Shown here: piece after piece, positions 1-6,152 of the stretch | Layout of the letters: each line of letters opens with the position of its first letter | Numbering within the stretch: position 1 is the stretch's first letter | Source of the DNA: an uncultured Ruminococcus sp. | GTDB taxonomy: Bacteria > Bacillota > Clostridia > Oscillospirales > Ruminococcaceae | DNA length: 7,855 nucleotides | Assembly (NCBI GenBank): GCA_947175005.1 | Contig: CAMWLD010000094.1 | Location: 1 to 7,855 of the forward strand | Reading direction: 5' to 3' | Made by a program: the position numbers and the translations under genes | The notes under the pieces: model-generated | What the model was told of the DNA's origin: nothing | Seen by the model: the letters and a program-made list of their open reading frames with translations, nothing else | Databases searched by the model: none

Positions 1-1
1 T

Positions 2-145
2 GTCATCGGCGAATTTTCCGACAGGGTATACTATTTCTATTCCAATGAGGACGTTTTCTATATCATCTGCGAAGCCTCCAAGGAAAACGCCGGGGCGGCA
101 GCAGCAGACTTTGACGCGATCATATCCTCGGCAAAAATTTCTTAA
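2..145 (+). CDS. C-terminal end of an unidentified protein (partial)
   Basis: An open frame enters from the left edge and ends at TAA 143-145, giving 47 residues. The tail begins VIGEFSDRVYYFYSNEDVFY and ends with an alanine-rich stretch followed by a short amphipathic helix (about FDAIISSAKIS). Alternating aromatic and polar residues followed by a helix would suit the end of a small extracellular alpha/beta domain, but I do not recognise the family. Codon use matches the downstream genes and the plus orientation is the same as the cys operon. A promoter and T-box leader begin just after the stop, so this gene is probably a separate transcription unit. No clear terminator hairpin lies between them. 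Confidence 0.6.
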   Translation, partial: VIGEFSDRVYYFYSNEDVFYIICEASKENAGAAAADFDAIISSAKIS

Positions 146-161
146 AGAATTCATAAATTCC

Positions 162-192
162 TTGTATTTCGTTTATAAATTTATGATATAAT
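162..192 (+). promoter_or_regulatory. Extended -10 promoter of the cys T-box operon
   Basis: TATAAT at 187-192 is preceded by TG at 184-185, giving the extended -10 TGATATAAT. The best -35-like sequence is TTGTAT at 162-167, with a long 19-base spacer, so the TG motif probably carries most of the recognition. The predicted start near 199-200 lies about 11 bases before the first T-box helix, as expected for a T-box transcript. Confidence 0.65.
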
Positions 193-210
193 CATATTGA
201 TATTATCAAA

Positions 211-511
211 GGCTTAGCGTTCAGAGTAACTATGACAAGCGTTTTACAGAGAGCCGCAGGGGCTGGAAATGCGGCAAACGTCCATAGCGAAGTGCGTTCG
301 TCAGCCCGGCATGAGGAAACGGAGTTGCGAAAATGCAAATATTTGCAAGAACGCAATATCGGAGTATTCTGCTGCGGAGGCCGCCGTTACCGGCAAATGA
401 GATACGCTTGATGAAGCTTGTTTTTGGGCTTTTTCAGACGTGAATCTGAAGTGGAACCGTGACGGAATATATTCCGCCGCCTTCGGAAATTTTCCCGAGG
501 GCGGCTTTTTT
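211..511 (+). promoter_or_regulatory. T-box leader specific for tRNA-Cys
   Basis: This is a tRNA-sensing antitermination leader for cysE-cysS. Stem I can be drawn by eye: GGCT 211-214 with AGCC 303-306, CTATG 230-234 with CATAG 283-287, CGTTT 240-244 with AAACG 276-280, and GCCGCA 253-258 with TGCGGC 270-275. AGAGAG (248-253) precedes the apical hairpin, whose loop holds GGCTGGAAA. The specifier is read as UGC (Cys) at 293-295 in the lower internal loop. A middle stem pairs TTGCG 325-329 with CGCAA 352-356. The antiterminator pairs TCTGAAG 445-451 with CTTCGGA 481-487 and GTG 459-461 with CGC 478-480, and it displays the bulge TGGAACC (452-458). UGGA in that bulge complements UCCA, matching the U discriminator usual for tRNA-Cys. 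Uncharged tRNA-Cys is expected to favour readthrough. The codon and the discriminator agree independently. Confidence 0.93.
476..511 (+). terminator. Intrinsic terminator of the T-box leader
   Basis: GCCGCCTTCGG (476-486) pairs with CCGAGGGCGGC (495-505) as an 11-bp stem with one G-U pair and an 8-base loop, followed by TTTTTT (506-511). Its 5' arm overlaps the 3' side of the antiterminator (472-487), so the two folds exclude each other. It ends about 46 bases before the cysE RBS. Confidence 0.93.
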
Positions 512-568
512 GACGTCCCCGCACATTTGGGAATATAATACATAAAACACTTTTTTCGGGAGGAGATT

Positions 569-1243
569 ATGAACAGTTTAAATAAGCTGACAGAGCAATT
601 CAAAGAGGATATCCGCTCGGTAAAGCGCCGTGACCCCGCCGCAAAGAACACACTTGAGATAATCCTCACCTATTCGGGACTGCACGCAGTGGCGGCGTAC
701 AGGGTATCCCACTATTTCTATAACAGGAAAATGTACCTTACCGCAAGAGCGATCTCTCAAATAGCAAGATTTTTCACAGGCATAGAGATACACCCGGGTG
801 CAAAGATCGGCAAGGGCCTTTTTATCGACCACGGCATGGGCGTAGTTATCGGCGAGACCACCGAAATAGGCGACAATTGCCTTATTTATCAGGGCGTGAC
901 CCTGGGAGGCACAGGCAAGGACAAGGGCAAGCGTCACCCCACTCTCGGCAATAATGTAATGGTCGGGGCCGGGGCAAGAGTGCTGGGTCCCTTCAAGGTA
1001 GGCGACAATTCCAAGATCGCCGCCAATGCGGTAGTGCTGGAATCCGTGCCTCCGAATTCCACAGCAGTTGGCGTTCCCGCAAGAATAGCCAAGCTTAACG
1101 GCAAGAAAACCACCGAGCTTGACCAGATACACATTCCCGATCCTGTCTCCCAGGAGCTTTGTATCGACAGAATGAAGATCGAAAGGCTTGACAAGCGGAT
1201 ATCCCAATTGGAAAAGGCGCTTGATAAAAATAATGAAAAATGA
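569..1243 (+). CDS. cysE: Serine O-acetyltransferase
   Basis: CysE transfers acetyl from acetyl-CoA to L-serine to give O-acetylserine, the precursor of cysteine, in the cytoplasm. The 224-residue protein is the short Gram-positive form. A helical N-terminal part contains RDPA (residues 21-24), matching the serine-binding Asp-Pro region of the family. A left-handed beta-helix of hexapeptide repeats spans about residues 73-172. The expected catalytic pair is present: H88 with D87 (IDHGMG) and H123 (KRHP). Their 35-residue spacing equals that of H158 and H193 in E. coli. GVPAR (168-172) closes the helix, and the charged tail (about 200-224) may form a coiled coil. The ATG has a good RBS, GGGAGGAG, at 558-565. 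It is the first gene after the Cys T-box, with cysS 48 bases downstream, so it should be induced when tRNA-Cys is uncharged. Confidence 0.96.
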   Translation: MNSLNKLTEQFKEDIRSVKRRDPAAKNTLEIILTYSGLHAVAAYRVSHYFYNRKMYLTARAISQIARFFTGIEIHPGAKIGKGLFIDHGMGVVIGETTEIGDNCLIYQGVTLGGTGKDKGKRHPTLGNNVMVGAGARVLGPFKVGDNSKIAANAVVLESVPPNSTAVGVPARIAKLNGKKTTELDQIHIPDPVSQELCIDRMKIERLDKRISQLEKALDKNNEK

Positions 1244-1291
1244 CCGTTCACACCACTACAGATATATTAACTCACGAAAGGAAAAATTAAA

Positions 1292-2704
1292 ATGCAGCTT
1301 TATAATTCACTCACTCACAAAAAGGAAGAATTTATCCCTCGGGAGCAGGGCAAGGTAAGTATGTACACCTGCGGTCCTACAGTATACCACTTTGCCCATA
1401 TAGGCAACCTGCGCAGCTATATTATGGAGGACGTGCTGGAAAAATATATGCGTTTTTCTGGGCTGGACGTTAAGCGTGTAATGAACATCACCGACGTAGG
1501 TCATCTGTCAAGCGACGGCGACACGGGAGACGATAAAATGCTGAGCGGCGCTAAGCGTGAGCATAAAACCGTCATGGAGATCGCAGATTTTTACACCAAG
1601 GCATTTTTCGAGGACTGCACTGCCCTCAACATCAAGACCCCCGACGTTGTTACACCCGCCACCTCATGCATTGACGAATTTATCCGTGTGATCTCCGCCC
1701 TTATTGAAAAAGGATTTGCCTACGAAGCAGGGGGTAATATTTACTTTGATACCTCCAAGCTTTTGGAATATTACGTTTTCGGAGACTTTAACGAGGACGA
1801 CCTGGAAGTAGCTGTGCGCGAGGGCGTTGACGCCGATGAAAACAAGCGTAACAAAACCGACTTTGTCCTGTGGTTCACCAAATCCAAATTCGAGGATCAG
1901 GAGCTTAAATGGGAAAGCCCCTGGGGATTGGGATATCCCGGCTGGCATATTGAATGCTCCTGCATAAGCATGAAGCATCTGGGCGAATATCTTGACCTCC
2001 ACTGCGGCGGCATTGACAACGCATTCCCCCACCACACCAATGAAATCGCACAGAGCGAAGCATATTTGGGGCATAAGTGGTGCAATTACTGGTTCCATGT
2101 CCATCACCTTAACACCGACAAGGGCAAAATGAGCAAATCCAAAGGGGAATTCCTGACCGTTTCTCTCCTTAAAAGCAAGGGCTACGACCCGCTTGTCTAC
2201 CGCTTTTTCTGCCTCCAGTCCCACTACAGAAAGTCACTGGTATTCTCCTATGAAAACCTGGATAACGCCGCACGGGCTTACGAAAAAATAATCACAGCCG
2301 TTTCCAAGCTGATCGATTCGGGCAATTCCGACGAAACAGCCTATAACACCCTTATGGCAAATTTCACCGCCGCCCTTGATAACGACCTTAACACCTCCCT
2401 TGCGGTCACAGCCCTCTATGACGTGCTGAAAGCCGACACATCGGACTCCGTTAAGCTAAAGCTTATAGAGGAATTCGACAAAGTGCTGGGGCTTGACATT
2501 ATTCCCCACGCCAAGGAACTTCAGCGGAAAAATGCCGAGGCGGAGTCAGACATTCCGCCCGAGATAACCGCCCTTGCCGAGCAGCGTAAGGAAGCCCGCA
2601 AAAACAAGGACTTCGCCCTTGCCGACAGCCTGCGGGACAAAATAAGCGAGCTTGGCTACATCATTGAGGAGACCCGTCAGGGCACAAAGATAACAAGAAA
2701 GTAA
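1292..2704 (+). CDS. cysS: Cysteinyl-tRNA synthetase
   Basis: CysRS is a class I synthetase that charges tRNA-Cys with cysteine in the cytoplasm. At 470 residues it has the usual family length. Seen in the sequence: the first zinc ligand C27 in YTCGPTVY; the signature HIGN (36-39, the Gram-positive variant of HIGH); further zinc ligands C222 (HIECS), H247 and E251 (PHHTNE), with the 25-residue C-to-H spacing of the E. coli enzyme; and KMSKS at 279-283. The C-terminal part is the helical anticodon-binding region, ending in a charged segment rich in Lys and Arg. An RBS-like GAAAGG at 1276-1281 precedes the ATG. The gene follows cysE in the same T-box operon and is followed by the cyclophilin-like gene after 10 bases. 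No active-site defect is visible. Confidence 0.98.
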   Translation: MQLYNSLTHKKEEFIPREQGKVSMYTCGPTVYHFAHIGNLRSYIMEDVLEKYMRFSGLDVKRVMNITDVGHLSSDGDTGDDKMLSGAKREHKTVMEIADFYTKAFFEDCTALNIKTPDVVTPATSCIDEFIRVISALIEKGFAYEAGGNIYFDTSKLLEYYVFGDFNEDDLEVAVREGVDADENKRNKTDFVLWFTKSKFEDQELKWESPWGLGYPGWHIECSCISMKHLGEYLDLHCGGIDNAFPHHTNEIAQSEAYLGHKWCNYWFHVHHLNTDKGKMSKSKGEFLTVSLLKSKGYDPLVYRFFCLQSHYRKSLVFSYENLDNAARAYEKIITAVSKLIDSGNSDETAYNTLMANFTAALDNDLNTSLAVTALYDVLKADTSDSVKLKLIEEFDKVLGLDIIPHAKELQRKNAEAESDIPPEITALAEQRKEARKNKDFALADSLRDKISELGYIIEETRQGTKITRK

Positions 2705-2714
2705 GGGACATTCC

Positions 2715-3416
2715 ATGCAGAAAAAAACAATTCGGGTAAGCGGGCGTTCGGTTTTTATATTTCTCTTTCTGATAATAATCGCCGTAACAGGATTTATGTT
2801 CATTCGTGCCTATGGCGTAATGCAGGAGGGAAGCCCCACGCCGCTTACCGATTATGAAAACATCGAGCTTATCCAGCTTGCCCCACTTGATAATGCGAAA
2901 AAGGCGGTAATTTCCACCACCGCAGGGGATATTACAGTGGCGCTCTTTGAAGCCGAAACGCCCGGGGCAGTGGACATTTTCACAAGCTCCGCCGAAAGCG
3001 GTCTGTATAACGGACTTACCGCAGGTCTTTACGAGCAGCACACCGTGTTTACTCTTGATGCCCCGCCCCGTGAAAATGTCTACACCATCGAGCTGCATAA
3101 AAACCTTTGGCCCTTTAAAGGAGCGCTCTGCATGAATACCGAGGGAGATATTATCTTCATCAATACCATTCCTTTCACCGATGAGGACAGGGAATACCTC
3201 TCTGCCGAAGAGGGCGAACTTAGCGAAGTCCGTTTGGCTTTTCTGGAGCAGGGCGGCGTCCCCAACTATTCGGGGCAGTATGCAGTGTTCGGACAGATAA
3301 CCGAGGGAATTGATGTTATGGAAAAAATAGCCAACGCCGATCAGGCAGCAGTCATTACCGTGACGGGTGTAAGTATATATGAATCCGATAACAGCGATTC
3401 TCAAGCTGTCGAATGA
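2715..3416 (+). CDS. Membrane-anchored cyclophilin-like protein, probably without isomerase activity
   Basis: This 233-residue protein has a basic N-terminus and one hydrophobic segment (about 12-34, rich in Phe, Leu and Ile). No lipobox follows, so it is probably a signal anchor with the rest outside the membrane. The remainder resembles the cyclophilin-type peptidyl-prolyl isomerase fold: AVISTTAGDITVALFEAETP (64-83), SGLYNGLT (95-102), and near the end QYAVFGQITEGIDVMEKI (188-205), close to the family's VFG-EG-DV-KI ending. The catalytic motif FHRxxxxFxxQ should follow GLT, but AGLYEQHTVFTLDA stands there, without the catalytic Arg or Gln. The later GSQFFI segment is reduced to GDIIFIN. 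The fold therefore seems kept but the active site lost. AGGGA overlapping the cysS stop (2704-2708) is the RBS, so translation is probably coupled to cysS. The function is unknown; a scaffold or binding role is possible. Confidence 0.75.
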   Translation: MQKKTIRVSGRSVFIFLFLIIIAVTGFMFIRAYGVMQEGSPTPLTDYENIELIQLAPLDNAKKAVISTTAGDITVALFEAETPGAVDIFTSSAESGLYNGLTAGLYEQHTVFTLDAPPRENVYTIELHKNLWPFKGALCMNTEGDIIFINTIPFTDEDREYLSAEEGELSEVRLAFLEQGGVPNYSGQYAVFGQITEGIDVMEKIANADQAAVITVTGVSIYESDNSDSQAVE

Positions 3417-3435
3417 ACCAAAAAATTCCAGTCCT

Positions 3436-3525
3436 TTAGATATAGGCTTTTTCATAATCTGCAGGAATGATACTGTCAAAATCTGTACCGATCTTGACCT
3501 GCAATTCATCAATTTCCTTTGTCGT
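3436..3525 (-). pseudogene. Remnant of a YezG/DUF600-type immunity gene (N-terminal fragment)
   Basis: On the minus strand a strong RBS-like GGGGAGG (3533-3539) is followed at normal spacing by ACG ACA AAG GAA instead of an ATG. The frame then reads TKEIDELQVKIGTDF, DSIIPADYEKAYI and TAA at 3436-3438. A helix followed by IIP-D-EK-Y is what I recall from the start of YezG/DUF600 proteins, which act as immunity partners of LXG-type toxins. Full members run well over 100 residues, so this would be only the first 29, with a stop where the first beta-strand should begin. A minus-strand TATAAT (3618-3623) lies upstream. The ACG start and early stop suggest decay. A non-ATG micro-ORF or a chance match cannot be excluded. 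Confidence 0.35.
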
Positions 3526-3647
3526 CTTAATTCCTCCCCGAATAAAGAAATTAAATATTATCGCTTCATTTTTAAATAGAGTCTCACACCCGATTGAATA
3601 AAAAATTTTTTCGTCTTATTATAAAACTTCTATTTATGTTGGTATTC

Positions 3648-3678
3648 AAAAAAGCGACCTCCCAAAAAGGAGGCCGCT
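3648..3678 (-). terminator. Intrinsic terminator of the XRE/S24 repressor gene
   Basis: On the minus strand AGCG-G-CCTCC (3678-3669 side and outward) pairs with GGAGG-T-CGCT around a 6-base loop and is followed by TTTTTT (complement of 3648-3653). The central pair is a G-U wobble in minus-strand RNA but an A/C mismatch on the plus strand, which supports the minus direction. It lies 60 bases past the repressor stop. Confidence 0.85.
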
Positions 3679-3694
3679 AAAAGATCTCTTCGCA

Positions 3695-3724
3695 GGCAGC
3701 CCGAATTCCCCGCTGCCCTTTTTT
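3695..3724 (+). terminator. Probable intrinsic terminator facing right
   Basis: GGCAGC (3695-3700) pairs with GCTGCC (3712-3717) around an 11-base loop and is followed by C and TTTTTT (3719-3724). It is the only plausible plus-strand stop after the cyclophilin-like gene, which ended 280 bases earlier. It would keep cys-operon readthrough out of the converging repressor gene. The stem is short, so confidence is moderate. Confidence 0.6.
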
Positions 3725-3737
3725 ATCCCCCTAAAAA

Positions 3738-4403
3738 TTACAGTTTTCTCTTAACTTCCACAACCTTGCCGAATATCTTAACACGCTCGCACTCCTCACC
3801 CTCGAAAACTCTGGGAGGGTAATAGGGGTTCTCGCTGATAAGCTCGACCTTGTCACGATACATATATATTCTCTTAACAACTCCGTCCTCGCCGTCAATG
3901 ATAACAATGCCGTAGTCGCCGTTTTCAACAACATCCTGGCAGCGTACAAGCACCAGGTCATTCTCAATGATAAGCGGCTGCATGGAGTCGCCTCTTACTC
4001 TTAAATAAACATAGTCAAAGCCCGAACGGATCATCTCCGAAGCTTCAAGCTCATAACCCTCCAAATAATCCTCGGCATAGCATGACAAACCTGCCGCAAC
4101 CTTGCCAATAATAGGAATATTCACCATAGAGCTTACATCAAGAGGCGTAGCATTTTGAGGAATTTTAATGCTGGCTGCCGTAGCCTGGGTCTCCCCCGTC
4201 AGCTCCTTAACACTTACAGCCATTGCCGAAGCCATTGCGCAAAGCACTGCATATTTGGGGCGGCTGATCTTTCCCGCCTCATAGCGCTGGATAGTGGAAG
4301 CAGCAACACCGATACGGCTGCCAAGCTCTGCCATTGTCATTTTAAGGCTCTTGCGGCGGCCTTCAATTCTTTTACCTAATGCAACAAGTTCTTCATTTGT
4401 CAT
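3738..4403 (-). CDS. XRE-family repressor with S24 self-cleavage domain (LexA/CI-like)
   Basis: This cytoplasmic DNA-binding regulator has 221 residues from the chosen start. Residues about 5-70 form a helix-turn-helix of the XRE type (MTMAELGSRIGVAASTIQRY, 22-41, then EAGKISRP). A linker of about 25 residues leads to an S24 peptidase domain (about 96-218). The self-cleavage elements are complete: VAAG with the scissile Ala104-Gly105, nucleophile S140 in RGDSMQP, and K177 in DGVVKR. The G-to-S and S-to-K distances (35 and 37) are almost those of E. coli LexA (34 and 37). It is therefore likely to be inactivated by RecA-stimulated autocleavage, like CI-type phage repressors and HdiR-like proteins. 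The domain order differs from LexA only in having an XRE rather than a winged-helix DNA-binding domain. The ATG at 4403 was chosen because the family begins there. The frame stays open to an ATG at 4571, but those 56 extra residues look non-coding. Its targets are not visible. Confidence 0.93.
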   Translation of the reverse strand: MTNEELVALGKRIEGRRKSLKMTMAELGSRIGVAASTIQRYEAGKISRPKYAVLCAMASAMAVSVKELTGETQATAASIKIPQNATPLDVSSMVNIPIIGKVAAGLSCYAEDYLEGYELEASEMIRSGFDYVYLRVRGDSMQPLIIENDLVLVRCQDVVENGDYGIVIIDGEDGVVKRIYMYRDKVELISENPYYPPRVFEGEECERVKIFGKVVEVKRKL

Positions 4404-4570
4404 AATTTTCTCAAACCCTTTCAGAAAAAATTTAAAAGTCTTTAACAGCCTGTCCCGAGGCTGTCCGATTTTAAGTGATACAGGCGGCAAGGGCACAAGC
4501 TGTGAAATACCGCAAAATTCGTGTAAAAGCCCATAATTTTCGCACCGCAAAAAATCCCCCAAATATTTCA
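4404..4570 (-). promoter_or_regulatory. Long 5' leader of the XRE/S24 repressor with a hairpin
   Basis: From the predicted start near 4570 to the ATG at 4403 the transcript has about 165 untranslated bases. A perfect 7-bp hairpin (ACAGCCT 4445-4451 with AGGCTGT 4458-4464, 6-base loop) sits 42 bases before the ATG and is followed on the minus strand by an A/T-rich run including TTTTTT. This could be a weak attenuator. The only RBS-like sequence, AAAGGG, lies about 13 bases before the ATG, which suggests modest translation. Confidence 0.4.
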
Positions 4571-4576
4571 TAAATT

Positions 4577-4605
4577 ATTATATCATACATTTTTCATTTT
4601 GTCAA
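4577..4605 (-). promoter_or_regulatory. Near-consensus sigma-A promoter of the repressor gene
   Basis: On the minus strand TTGACA (4600-4605) and TATAAT (4577-4582) are separated by 17 bases, and TG sits before the -10 as an extended motif. The palindromes TTTTGCAAAA (4609-4618) and GAAAAATTTTTC (4626-4637) lie directly upstream. The first is a candidate operator and the second an A-tract that could act as an UP element. Such a strong promoter suits an autoregulated repressor. Confidence 0.88.
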
Positions 4606-4663
4606 GCGTTTTGCAAAAGTTTTTTGAAAAATTTTTCGCAGTGGAAAAAGCACAACAAAACTA

Positions 4664-4731
4664 AGGCAAGAAGCATGATTATGTTGTTCTTTAAAAATAA
4701 CAGAACTTTAACATATTCTTGCTTCTTGCCT
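4664..4731. repeat. Long imperfect inverted repeat after the SGNH gene, possible terminator
   Basis: A perfect 12-bp outer arm (AGGCAAGAAGCA 4664-4675 with 4720-4731) continues inward through GA/TC, TATGTT 4680-4685 with AACATA 4710-4715, and GTTCT 4686-4690 with AGAAC 4702-4706, to an 11-base loop. On the minus strand it lies 24 bases past the SGNH stop and is followed by a T-rich but interrupted tract (TTAGTTTTGTTG). It may serve as a terminator. The outer motif TCTTGCCTCT is repeated at 4724-4733 and 4739-4748, with a period of 15 bases. Confidence 0.6.
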
Positions 4732-4754
4732 CTTAAACTCTTGCCTCTGATAGC

Positions 4755-6056
4755 TTAGCTCTGCATTATACCGAAAATGGTCAGCGCAGTTTCATCGCTT
4801 CCCTCGGCAAGCTTTATCTCAACAGTGTGCTTTTCGGTTTCCTTGCCGACAATGATCTGCTGGGTCTCGCCATAGTTGCCCCAGCCTCCCGCAAAATCAG
4901 CGTCAAGCGAGCCTTTGCGCTGTCCGTCAACAAATACATCATACTTGCCGCCGTTGCCGTCCACCTGCTTTAAATAGAAGAACCCAAGGCATTGGCACTC
5001 CGTTTCAAATTTCAGATAGCCCTCTCCCTCGGTAATAAAATTGTCAGGGAAAAGGTCGGCATATACCTTGCTTGTCCCCTGCTCAAATCCGCTTATTTCA
5101 TCGGGAGTGATCTCCGAAGCGCCGAGCATTTTTGCATTTGCATAATAATCCGCAGTATAAGCCTCGGTATTGAAGGAAAGGTCGGATGTGTCAATGCTGT
5201 CCCGCTCATCGTAAACACTGTCAAGATACCTTGCCAGAAGCTGACCTATAAGTCCGTGACCTGCGTCGTTGGGGTGGATATTGTCGGGAGAGATCATCTT
5301 CCAGTCCAGCGTGCCCGCGGCAACCTCGGGATATACTATCTCCCTGTAGCTGAGCATGGGCAGGTCGTAAGCTGTGCCTATTTCCTTGTGAACCTCCTGC
5401 AAGCTTGTGCCGTTGTCCTGTGTCGTAAACAGAAGAATAACAGCAGGCTGTGAGGAACTGTTTAATATCTTCCTTACAAGGCTGTCATAGGAATATTTGT
5501 TCATAACCTTGTCGGTGTCGTTTACGGAAAACTCAACAATGACCACATCAGGCTCGGCGTTTAAAAGCTGCTCGTCCACACGGTGAACTCCAAGATAAGA
5601 GTTAGTGCCGCCGATTCCTGCGTTCACTCCGGTGATTTGGGTCTCGGGAAATTTTTCCTGCCAATAGCTGAAAAAACGCTCCGCATAGCAGTTTGCATGG
5701 CTGCTTGCAAGGCTGCCCTGAGTGATAGAGCCGCCTATTACGCCAACGGTAATGTCCTCGCCGTTTTCCGCACGCTTCATAACGCTTGCAAGCCTTGCCT
5801 TGTTGCCCTCGTTCAGCAGCGCCCTTTCATACATTACATTGGTAACTCCCGCCTCAAGATCAACAGGCTCGGTGGGAACTGCCTGCGTGGTTATAGAAAC
5901 CTTTGTTTCGTCCGCAGGAGCTGTTGTTTCGGCAGCCTCTGCGGCAGACTCGGTCACATTCCCCGCAGCGTCCTCATTTCCGCCGTTGCAGGCGACCCCG
6001 GACATACACATCAAAGCTGCCAGAACAGCAGCAGAAATTTTTTTACGGTTTAGCAT
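4755..6056 (-). CDS. SGNH/GDSL-family hydrolase lipoprotein, probable carbohydrate esterase
   Basis: This is a predicted surface lipoprotein of 433 residues. Residues 1-23 are a lipoprotein signal (RKK, hydrophobic core, SGVAC with lipidated C23). A low-complexity linker rich in Ala, Glu and Thr (about 24-66) follows. The SGNH hydrolase domain (about 100-283) has block I GGSITQG with nucleophile S110, block II GIGGTNS (147-153), block III SVNDTD with N179, and block V DNIHP with D258 and H261, so the catalytic set is complete. A C-terminal region (about 330-431) rich in beta-strands (YDVFVDGQRKGSL, HTVEIKL) looks like a small beta-sandwich. By family resemblance it probably removes acetyl groups from polysaccharide such as xylan or cell-wall glycans, but the substrate cannot be read from the sequence. 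The ATG has RBS GAAAGGA on the minus strand. It lies 96 bases after nadA in the same direction, with no evident functional link. Confidence 0.88.
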   Translation of the reverse strand: MLNRKKISAAVLAALMCMSGVACNGGNEDAAGNVTESAAEAAETTAPADETKVSITTQAVPTEPVDLEAGVTNVMYERALLNEGNKARLASVMKRAENGEDITVGVIGGSITQGSLASSHANCYAERFFSYWQEKFPETQITGVNAGIGGTNSYLGVHRVDEQLLNAEPDVVIVEFSVNDTDKVMNKYSYDSLVRKILNSSSQPAVILLFTTQDNGTSLQEVHKEIGTAYDLPMLSYREIVYPEVAAGTLDWKMISPDNIHPNDAGHGLIGQLLARYLDSVYDERDSIDTSDLSFNTEAYTADYYANAKMLGASEITPDEISGFEQGTSKVYADLFPDNFITEGEGYLKFETECQCLGFFYLKQVDGNGGKYDVFVDGQRKGSLDADFAGGWGNYGETQQIIVGKETEKHTVEIKLAEGSDETALTIFGIMQS

Positions 6057-6106
6057 AATTTATCTATCCTTTCACATTAACATTTAATCTTTTTATGGGA
6101 CATTCC

Positions 6107-6135
6107 CTTATACAAACAATGTCAGCCCCTAAAAA
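6107..6135 (-). promoter_or_regulatory. Weak candidate promoter of the SGNH gene
   Basis: In the 96-base gap after nadA, minus-strand TATAAG (6107-6112) has TTTTTA (6130-6135) 17 bases upstream. The start would lie about 44 bases before the SGNH ATG. The -35 is poor and readthrough from nadA is possible, as I see no good terminator in the gap. The small dyad GGGA-CAT-TCCC (6098-6108) overlaps the -10. Confidence 0.3.
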
Positions 6136-6152
6136 CCGACAGCAGGCACTTA

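Noticed and set aside
578..1207. 209-residue open frame opposite cysE
   Set aside because: It is antisense to a gene with full family motifs, has no RBS and no recognisable domain.
2661..3512. 283-residue minus-strand open frame across the cyclophilin-like gene
   Set aside because: The plus-strand frame has a clear cyclophilin outline, a membrane anchor and an RBS overlapping the cysS stop; the minus frame has none of these.
3379..3579. 66-residue plus-strand open frame in the convergence zone
   Set aside because: No RBS and no recognisable sequence; it starts inside the previous gene and is explained by low stop density.
4686..4706. GTTCT-AGAAC dyad as a LexA/SOS operator
   Set aside because: The spacing is 11 bases and the orientation does not fit the Gram-positive GAAC-N4-GTTC box; it is the inner part of a longer hairpin.
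4992..5453. 153-residue plus-strand open frame opposite the SGNH gene (and others at 5583-6053 and 5722-6087)
   Set aside because: They are antisense shadows of a lipoprotein with a full catalytic set and signal peptide.
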